A DNA stretch of 64,000 nucleotides from Pocillopora verrucosa (taxonomy: Eukaryota > Cnidaria > Anthozoa > Scleractinia > Pocilloporidae): the NCBI RefSeq assembly GCF_036669915.1, contig NC_089314.1, forward strand, positions 1,550,970 through 1,614,969, in the 5' to 3' direction. How positions within the stretch are numbered: position 1 is the first letter of the stretch; each line of letters opens with the position of its first letter. A program made the position numbers and the translations under genes. The notes beneath the pieces are model-generated. The model did no database searches. It was not told where the DNA came from and was given only the letters and a program-made list of their open reading frames with translations. Shown here piece by piece: positions 55,523-64,000 of the stretch.

Positions 55523-58500
55523 TCAACTAGCTCGTTGTTCCGCCAAACAGATAGCGATTCTTCTGCACAATTCAGTATCGATGTGTTCAGGGAACAGTAA
55601 CGTTTCATTCTCCGTTGAGCTGACTGATTTGTATAACTGTGCTTTCTTCCTGAAAATGGACTTCTTCCTGTCTGTTTTGCGCTTGAGTCCGTGCAAGAAG
55701 TAATCCAACTGACCTACGTCAACGTCTACAAACAGAATCTGTGGTTTCGTAAACTGAAAGTAAAAAGTACAAAAAACATTTGCATCAAAGACAAGTCTTC
55801 GCAAATTACACATTTACATTTTTTTTGTTTTATGTTTTTTTTCTTTTAGCTCCTTTAGCAAAACCATTTGTGACAAGGAATCAAATGTTCTTTGATTCTT
55901 GACCGTCGGTCATCAGCCCATTTGAGCTGCTGAGTTACAAGAGGAAAAACTTCGTACAAGACAAAGTGGGATAAGAGTGCTTTGGGAATCAGACAGGAGA
56001 GGATACAACGTCCCTTCTGTCGCTAATCTCCGTTACCTGGACTTCATTTTCACTACAAGGTTCGCAGAAGCCATAGCCCGGAGTGTTGACGATACTTAAA
56101 ACAGTGATGTCGTCCAGGGATTAAACCTGGAGCACTTATTCCAGAACTTCGAATTGTCAACCATGCAATACACCTGATATAGCATGGTGAGTAACTACGT
56201 CTATTCCACAAAAAGATGTTCTGAGCTTGTGTCCAAACAAGAAATCTTAAGTCATTTTTCAATCCGTTCTTAGCGATGAACCCAACATTCATGGTATAAA
56301 CAGGGTTGATTCAGATCCAGAATCTCCCAATCACGTCAATATTAAACGCTTGATCAACAGAAAGCAGAACTTTGCCGCTGAACTTGAGACTTCTGAGTTG
56401 AAATTGTACCTGTTCCGAGATATGTTCCTCATCAATGGACGTCCCTGATACATCAACCAAGAATGAACGCGACTGCAGTGCACTCTCATCCAAATGTTTT
56501 GCGAGTGCTGAAAGGACATCTTCCTACGATGCAATAAAAGATGATTTAACACTTCACGACAGTTAAATAACCATCCCATATAAACGGCCCTATAACAGCA
56601 ATTCTCAATTGAGTGTCGAGAATATTCTGGGATAGCTTTGGTTATGCTCAACATCGCCATAAGATTGGTCCAGAAAAGTCATGCCACTTAATCAACCAAT
56701 CAGATTCAAAACTTACACCAATCGCGACTTGGTCACTCGCGTTTTCCCGCGCTCAATGTGATATCTTCCTTCGCTATAATTGGCTGTCGTTATGTTTTTG
56801 GTTTTAGTTTTCCAACATTCAATCGAAATGTGCTCTTTTCGACTTCAAAAGTAATGGTCATACCGATGAAACTTTCCTCTTTGACTGAATTTGAAATAAA
56901 ATCAGCGATTGCCCATGACTGTAAACAATGACTCTTTTTGAATATGTAATACTTTCTATTAACACATGGCTGGTGGGGTGAAGTAAACTCTGTGTTCTGA
57001 TTGGCTACCATAAACGTTTGATGAAATGATTTTAAAATTCTTTTATCCAGCCTTCTTTCCTTTTAATGAATACGTGCTGTAATAAATATATGCTTGCAGC
57101 CGGAGAATGGACAGTACTTACTGCAGAGGCCTGAGGTTCTTTGATGAGTTCATGAAGTAGAACTGATTTCATGGGGTATCTGTTTTTGTCTATGGATTGA
57201 TAAGTCTTCTGATCTATCAAAACCAAAAAAATATATAGCTATATTTCTATATGCCTTAGCACCATAATTAACACAATTCTTCATAGGGGTATGCCAAGCA
57301 GCAGGTTACTTACAATCTCACGCACTTTAGGCCAGCAAGGTTTGCTGGTAACTACATATAAACAGTATTCATTTGACAAAGTGCCTTAGGTGGTTATTAA
57401 ATTTTCGCCATTTTCAGCAAGAAGTACCTTTATTTTCCATCACCAAAACAAACTAATATCAAAACGTGGAGATGTAACACAAACATAGAATTAAGAGATT
57501 GTAAGTCAGTAAAGAGGTAGTGGTAAATACTCCTCTTGTTCACTTCAAGGTTAGGCACTTATTAACTTTTCCTACCAACTTGTACATCGGGTGCTTTTTT
57601 AAATAAATACATGAAACATTTTTTTTTTTACGTGCTTATTTGAAGTTGGGTACTAGTTTAAATAATTACAGTGATACTGAATATTGAATATTTCTGCTAG
57701 TCCCAGGGCAGCAAAGGAGAGCACAAGTCAAGCTGTAGTAAATATGAGTTACATAATGTAATTCACTCAATCTGAGAACTCACCAAATGAGAAGAGCACA
57801 ACAGTGTTGATCACTTTGCTTGCACTGAAATCCATTTCAGCTGCAAAAAAGTCCATCATAGCATCCCAGATATGTTGTACTTGTGCTGCAGATGTGTCAA
57901 CCTGCACAATTCTGTCTTCCAGATTAAAATAGTTCAAGAAATCTTGCACTGATTTTTGATAGAGTGCAAAGCGACGCTTAGTCCTACTGGTGTCCATTTC
58001 ATCCCCTTGATCTGAAGATGCATCCCTGGGATCTTGGCTTGGAGGCTTGGCACATGCAGGGGAATGGCTGTTTCTAATGTTCTTCAGAAGATTCTCCTTG
58101 GACAGTGTCAAGTTTAAGGCAAAAGCACAAGGACACTGAGGAGTAAACAAACATATTTAACTTGTCAAGGTGAAATGAATACACTGTTAATGTCATTAAG
58201 ATAAGACATGTTTGGTGTGATATGGGCACATCCTTTCTGTCCATGTCAAAACGGATTTTTGAAGCACTACGTTATCTGAATGGAGGAAAAACAGAAAACT
58301 ATAATGAACAACTGTGAAGCAGACATGAAAACCAAAAACAAACATGCCATACATGTTACAGCAAGCCTATTCATTGTAAAAATGCCACAAAGAGCAGGTA
58401 GCAACAGAGATAGATATGTAAGCACTCTCACCTCTTTTAAGTTAAAACCCTTTAAAAACCTTGGAGTAACTGGCATCTAATTTCTCCTTACAATATTTCC

Positions 58501-60811
58501 ACCGAATCAAAGTCAGGACAATAAAGGAAATGAATCCATCCAAGTTACAGATTTATGACCCTTTACATGACTAATAGATTGACATCTTCAGCCATAAAAA
58601 CATCCACTGATTAAACTTAAATATGTCATTAAATACAAGTTATAGAATACCTTCTGTTCAAACTCTTTCATTTCAATATCGCATTTCTTGATGAAGTTAT
58701 CCACCCTCATCATAAACTTGAGGTTGGGAATAAGATCCACCAGTATTGGCTGATTTGGGAACTTTTCAATCTCTTCCAGAAGTATTTCCAACACCCAATC
58801 CAAGGTAAGATATTCTGGATTATCTTTCAAAAGCTCAGCCAGTCCATGTGTACCAGAAACAGGGTCCTTCCCATCTTCTGCAGCTCTTTTTGGCAGTTTC
58901 TGCAAGATTAAATCTTCTGCTGATATGAAAGCAAACCCAAACATGGCTTTGAGGTCATTCACAATACATCCTTTAGCTGATCCAGGACCTCCTACACAAC
59001 ATGTAAAAAAAAAAAGGATTTCCAGTCAAACTAATAATTCTAAAAATCAAAATAGCTTTGCTAAACCAAAACTTTAACATAACAAAGATGATCAATTTAA
59101 GAACAAGATGCTGTGTTGCTGTAAATCTGTTCATTAATAGATTAAACATGATATCAAAATGTGGGAAGACCAAGAGTGGAGCATGAAGCACAGTCAAGTG
59201 TATCACTGACATTCTAACCACATTTTGACATCCTCTGAAACTATGTCCTCCAGCAGATCATACATAAGAACCAACTAATCCAAATGCATGTATAACTCAG
59301 CTTATCATATAACTAAAATATAGAACATATTTCTAAGTCTTGTATTTGTGAACTTAGGATTTGCTTTATTGGTACAAAGACTGAAGGTTGCTCAAATTAA
59401 ATGACTAGGCAAAAAGGAGGACGTTTGGAAGTTCTCCCTTTGTATGGACTCCAAATCCTTTGTCTCAAACTAATTTGAGGGGCACTTTCAGCCTCGTCTT
59501 GTGGATAGAAAACCATGATGAGAGGAAGGTAGAGGATTTTTTTCCATTTTGCAACTCATATATCACTATGCCCAGATGAAAAGATGAATTTTTAAATTTA
59601 TTGTTTGCTGACACATTTTCACAACATAGCTAACCATCCTTCATGAACAAATAAAAAACTTTGCGGACTCCTAGAGAACATAATTTCTGTTAAATCATAT
59701 TAATCACTCTGTTGGAATGTGCGCAGTACAAATAAAAGGTTCAATCCATGCACTTAATACCGCATGCTCTTAGCGGTTTAAGTGCTAGAGCAAGAGGAAA
59801 GATACTTCATCGAGCTCTCATCGTAAATATGAAATTACTCTGCTTAATTATAGCTCATTGTGTACACAGCGAAAGAAAGCTAAGAACGCTTTACGAAAAC
59901 AAAGTTTTAAACCAAAGCGTGACTTTACTTCTGTATGGAAGGGGAAATTCCTCCTTCATTAATTTTTGATACAATTTAACTACAGATCTTATTCTGCAAC
60001 CAGAAGAGAACATCACGCTTTAACCAAAATCTTAAAAGCAAGCGGCGAAGATGTAAAATCAATATATCTGCTGATGCACGCCAATATCTATTGACACAGA
60101 AGAAGCAAGCGAAATCGGTTTCTCCATTCATAGGGAACTGATGGTTCTTTTTCTAGTTCAATAGAATAATTAAAACAATGGCTGACATCAGCGTAAAAAT
60201 CAGTCTTTGAATGTAAGGAGTGAATAATTCATGGCTCGGCTGAATGCAAAAAAATAGCCATCTTGAAACAACTTTAATGTGATGTAGCCGCTGCGATGGT
60301 ATCTTTTCTTTCTTCTGGCATAGACAAAATGCCAGCTTTAATCCAAATTGTCCCTGATTTTCGGCGGTTATTGTAAAAAAATTTTCAATATATCCGCCAT
60401 ATATTTTCTTAAATGAACCAAACGAAAATTCAGTAGTCAAGAGTCGGCTCTTCTGCGTTCAATTTACTTCGAACAGATGTTTACTTCCAACAGGGAGAGC
60501 CCGCTGGATATCAAAAATATTTCTGTGATTAGCATTTAGCGGCTGTGCCAGGTCATATACAAAAGCATACATAGTTTCATAGCAGAGTAAAAGGACAATA
60601 AATTTCAATGGAGTATTATTAGGGCAAAGAAGAAGAAATATCACCAACCGAATATGAACACAATTCGTCGCTCTGGGTCGATCTTCTTCACACCTTTGCC
60701 AATCTCGACCACAACGTTTGGCTTTTCGACTATGGTGTTACGCCGACTAAAATCAAACTTGGATCCTTCCTTGTCCTCTTTATCCTTGGGGGTGCTAGTT
60801 CCACAACCCAT
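55523..60811 (-). CDS. Adenylate-kinase-like P-loop protein with an acylatable N-terminus, about 430 aa
   Basis: Six exons join in phase: 60649-60811, 58651-58991, 57784-58135, 57122-57213, 56410-56523, 55523-55753. The start MGCGTS has Gly2 for N-myristoylation and Cys3 for palmitoylation. A Walker A loop FGGPGSAKG lies at residues 54-62 (K61), as in adenylate kinases. The order then fits an NMP kinase core: [12 protein letters not shown] (NMP-binding side), [13 protein letters not shown] (Walker B-like strand), [20 protein letters not shown] (CORE/LID) and [20 protein letters not shown] with [15 protein letters not shown] (C-terminal core). The Arg-rich LID looks shortened and is interrupted by an acidic Pro/Ser stretch, so catalysis is uncertain. 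Residues about 287-430 are an extension I do not recognise. The last two exon junctions are less secure; other exon-like frames lie near 56040-56180. Confidence 0.65.
56603..56810. repeat. Dispersed CCAAT-rich repeat, copy 2
   Basis: Collinear with 29239-29537 (GATTGGTCCAGAAAAG, AACCAATCAGATTCAAAAC, TTGGTCACTCGCGTTTTCCC). It lies in an intron of the adenylate-kinase-like gene. Confidence 0.7.
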
Positions 60812-62409
60812 TTTCTTGATACAAGCCTCAGGCAGGTCAAAATGGCTCAATTACTGTCACAAACCTAATCTCCATTGCCGACAAATGACGAGTACAAACA
60901 AGCTAAAAACGTCCTTCCCGCCTCCAGGCCTCCCTACGAGTTTCTATGGTAACGTTTTTCGCGGCAAATTATCCCGTTTCTTCCAACAGAAAAATATTCT
61001 GTTTCCACTCTCCTCTAATTGTAGCCTTACTCTTGCTTCTTTGATATCGGTCCAGGTTTTGATGTCAAAAGTATGGTATTGTCCCAATTGTGGGCTTGTA
61101 ATTTAAAATTCTTTGTTTTATTCATGCAAAATCCTCTTGAGAATATTCATGACGCGCGAGGTAATGAGGAAACCAAGCACTTATCACGTCCGTTTAAGCG
61201 GTTTTTATTTCATTATTTCTTCTTTGTTTCTAAAAATGATCTTAACAAAAGAGATTTAGCACAAGTGTTAACTATTTTTTCGGATTACTTACCGTGCAAT
61301 GGAGGAAAAGTAGAGTTAATTCAGAAAAAACGTCATAGATAGTGAATAGTGAACGTCCAAGTTATTATGATGGTCCTCAAAAGAACTGTTGTTGACGGTA
61401 GTAACTGACTTTTGGACAGCCTTATAAGCGGAAGTCATCATCCAAGAAATTTGGAATTTAAACCACAAGATCCCACCATTCAATTCATCCAAACCATAGA
61501 AAAGATGAAACAATCATCAAATATTCTAAATGAGCCTAAACACTACTCGTTTTAACTTACCCAGTGGTCATGTAAATTTTGGAAAAATTATTTCCATTCG
61601 ATTCTATTTTTTTCGTGAAATTGTTTGGTCATACATCATTGGACTTACTTGCATATAAACTAGCTCTCCAACAAGTTCTTAGCATTGGTCCATGAAAGTT
61701 CAATGGGTTAATTCCTAAGAGGATTAGTTCACTTGCATGAAAGGGAGACAACATTTAGTAGCATGTCTGTTACTTTTGTTGTATCAAATCTGAGGAACAG
61801 CATGCCAGTTGACCAGTATGTTGTCATGAAACTTGGTGTCTTTAGAATTAACTTAAGATATTTTTGTTCGAGTTAGAATTTTAATGAATATTTGCTATTT
61901 CTATTTATTTATAATTTCGTTCATCTTTCTTCTCAAGTTTCCAGTGATTTGTTACTAGTATTTTTATATATGCATAAGAAAGCAAGTTTATTTCTTTATT
62001 ATTCATTTTATTCTTGCAAAGGGCTATTGATCAGCATATGAAAAAAAGCGATATTCATGAAATATCTGAAATACTTCCAGTGCCCTGAACATCATTTATT
62101 GCTCTGGTAAGCCCATCACAAATTGTTTTGTATTGAGAATTTTTCTAAAAGGAATAGTGCACTTCCTAATGGTTTGCAGGTCTAATGACCCATTCAGGAT
62201 ATTAGGAGAACACAAGAAGTGTTTGTAAATCACTTGCCTTTATCATTTTTTCCCAACATCCCATGTGGGTTACTGCAGCTGTAACCCAAGTGCTGTCTAT
62301 TGCTTAAATAAATAATAAATACAATCATTGCCATTAAAACACATTACAAGCACTTATGACTTTTGGACTAACATATTTAATCTGGGCTTTCAGATGCAGT
62401 AAAAAAGCT
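60812..62409. other. Spacer between the adenylate-kinase-like gene and PIGV
   Basis: About 1.6 kb with no supported gene. The long plus-strand ORF 60654-61106 is partly antisense to the first adenylate-kinase-like exon and has no domain. The frame at 61073-61342 also has no support. Confidence 0.5.
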
Positions 62410-63333
62410 TTAGGTCCAGGGATAAAAATTGCAATGTAAAGCGGTTCCAATGAAGAAGTATGACAAAAAAAAACCAATGATCAACTGAGCTTTCCACTTT
62501 CTTTTGTCAAGTCTGTGTTCTTGGCAAGAAGTTTCTTTCATGATGACATGCGCAGAATACCAGTAAATCACAGGGGAGGCAGAGGCTATAAATCGTGTAG
62601 TGACCTGATAAAAAGAAAAAAATCAAGAAATTACAACATAATTATAAAGCAGCAGCTATGTAGTTAATACATGTAGTTGACTGAACTCCAAAAAGAAGCT
62701 CCTAGTTTTAGCCCTGACAGGTTCATGGTTTTATCAGTAAGCGAGAGCAAAAAGAAGGGCCAACACCAAGAGAGATTCACACAGCATTGTGAAAAATGAC
62801 AGAAGCCATAATTTAGGCTTACCTTGTTTAGTTTCATTCATGCTCAATTAAACTAGAAAAAGAGGGACTGCTAAAAACCCAGTAAATGGGCCACCTCATA
62901 AAAGCATGTTATGATAAACTGAAAAAAAGGTTGATGTTACTAAAACTTGTTAAGCCAGAAATTGAGAAAAAAAATCTGAAACACCACAATGCCATCATCA
63001 TTTAATGAAAGCACAACTTGAAAGAGGAAATAAATTGAAAAACTTCAATGAAAGTTCTCTGGCAAAGGGAGAACCATACATTGTACTTGTGTAGAGCAAG
63101 CAAAATAAATACCATGCAATATTTTTTTTAAGTTCCCTAAAGAAATAGTAATGGTAACTAATTAATTTTAGAAATGAGAGAGAGAAAAGCTTTTACCAAC
63201 CTGTACATGCATGGATGTCAAACCAAACAAAGACATGAAAAAGACATGGACAACATAAACAAAGACATCAGGGTGGTGGTAAAAATCAAAGTCTTGTTTG
63301 CCAGTTATTCCAACATTTTGACGAATTGGCTTC
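62410..63333 (-). CDS. PIGV: PIGV (GPI mannosyltransferase 2), last two exons; continues beyond the window
   Basis: PIGV adds the second mannose to GPI anchor precursors in the ER lumen. Exon 63201-63333 ends CAG|GTTGGT and is followed by exon 62410-62604, joined in phase 0. The first encodes a membrane helix and MHVQ. The second gives VTTRFIASASPVIYWYSAH, a Lys/Arg loop, a last membrane helix and the end HCNFYPWT. PIGV proteins share the order HVQ.(L/T)TRF..S..P..YW and terminate in HCNF(L/Y)PWT, so the C-terminus is complete. The 5' exons lie to the right; 63334-64000 looks like intron with a dispersed repeat. Confidence 0.9.
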
Positions 63334-63832
63334 CTTTATAAAACAGAAAACAATATCCTCTCAGTAAGAACTTTCTGACAGATTGTAGGACCCTTCATCC
63401 AATGGAACACTTTCATATAAAAAAAGATTTTTTTCTTTCTGAGAGCATTCCAGTTAGTTCACCAAAAACATCATCTTTCACTTTCATTTTCACTTCAGTC
63501 AAGGCTTTAATACAAGTCATGACCATTACACCAGCAATACATGCAAATTCTCTTGAAATCAGACTTTGTTAAGTAAATACTCCACATAATATTGTATTTT
63601 TCATATTGAAGTGAAAATAAAAAAATCATGAATCAGAAATTTGCAGGCTATCAAACTTTTTGTCTACTGATTAAAACAAGGATCTTTAATTGCCACTTGG
63701 CACCTGTTTTGATATTTTTCAGACCCTGAATAATAAGGCATTACATTATAAAATAGAGGAAGTTTCTAGAGAAACTGTAATGCCGCATAGGCTGAGAAGT
63801 GTGACATGATAATTTGGTTTCATCAACTTAGC

Positions 63833-64000
63833 TGGAAATGTAAATTGGCCAAACTCTGACAGAGGGCTAAACTTAAAATGTCAGCTTTGGAAAATCTTTA
63901 TCGCAGCCAGTTTACATTATCAACACAGTTTATATGATCAAATTATCTTGTAATACCTGCCACTGATGCTGCACCACAGTTTCATGAGAAAATTACCCCC
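63833..64000. repeat. Dispersed repeat, cut by the window edge
   Basis: Contains TGTCAGCTTTGGAAAATC, CAGTTTACATTATCAACACA and GATGCTGCACCACAGTTTC, then TTACCCCC at the edge. The same order is seen at 26948-27335 and in part at 47281-47437. It lies in a PIGV intron. Confidence 0.6.

Noticed and set aside
56040..56180. Exon-like frames on the minus strand between the last two adenylate-kinase-like exons
   Set aside because: Segments such as [17 protein letters not shown] look protein-like, but no splice phase links them to the exon at 56410 without a stop. They may be a decayed exon or chance.
60153..60440. 95-codon minus-strand ORF with a hydrophobic C-terminus
   Set aside because: It lies in intron 1 of the adenylate-kinase-like gene, has no splice compatibility with it and no recognisable motif.
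60654..61106. 150-codon plus-strand ORF
   Set aside because: Its first part is antisense to the first exon of the adenylate-kinase-like gene and the rest has no domain, splice or composition support.

Overview
This window looks like nuclear DNA of an animal, most likely an anthozoan cnidarian such as a stony coral. The genes are intron-rich with GT-AG splice sites. They include animal-specific families (FAF2, PUR protein, CatSper4, FKRP-type transferase, PIGV) and a eukaryotic tRNA-Leu(CAA) with an intron. Introns and spacers hold many short non-autonomous repeats, some of which I associate with coral genomes. The species call is an inference. No bacterial, plasmid or CRISPR feature was seen. 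Exon models below were built by hand by joining open frames whose splice phases agree; none has been checked against transcripts.

Layout. 1-3661 (-): 5' half of FAF2, an ER/lipid-droplet p97 adaptor, running off the left edge. 3970-4387 (+): a small two-exon gene with a mitochondrial-type leader, head to head with FAF2. 5459-15088 (+): a complete nine-exon PUR-alpha/beta gene. 17426-18514 (-): an unrecognised single-exon ORF of 362 codons. 22975-23190 (-): a 71-residue one-helix membrane protein resembling ATP synthase subunit k (DAPIT).

25512-39827 (+) is the most unusual locus. Eighteen phase-consistent exons join a Sec14/CRAL-TRIO domain, spectrin-like helices, a long disordered and coiled-coil region and a very acidic region to a complete, well conserved actin ending in the canonical C-terminus. 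The predicted product is 2268 residues. I know of no described protein with this architecture.

41225-43663 (+): an FKRP-like ribitol-phosphate transferase, tail to tail with CATSPER4. 44022-53561 (-): CATSPER4, the sperm calcium channel subunit, with 14 exons found and the start codon missing. 54422-54540 (+): tRNA-Leu(CAA). 55523-60811 (-): a doubly acylatable adenylate-kinase-like protein. 62410-63333 (-): the last two exons of PIGV, running off the right edge.

The genes do not form one pathway. Themes that recur are membrane/ER biology (FAF2, PIGV, FKRP-like), mitochondria (the two small genes) and possibly sperm physiology (CATSPER4 next to the adenylate-kinase-like gene). Mobile-element relics include a TIR element family with four clear copies (one nested in another repeat), a tRNA-derived SINE, a foldback element and several local tandem duplications.
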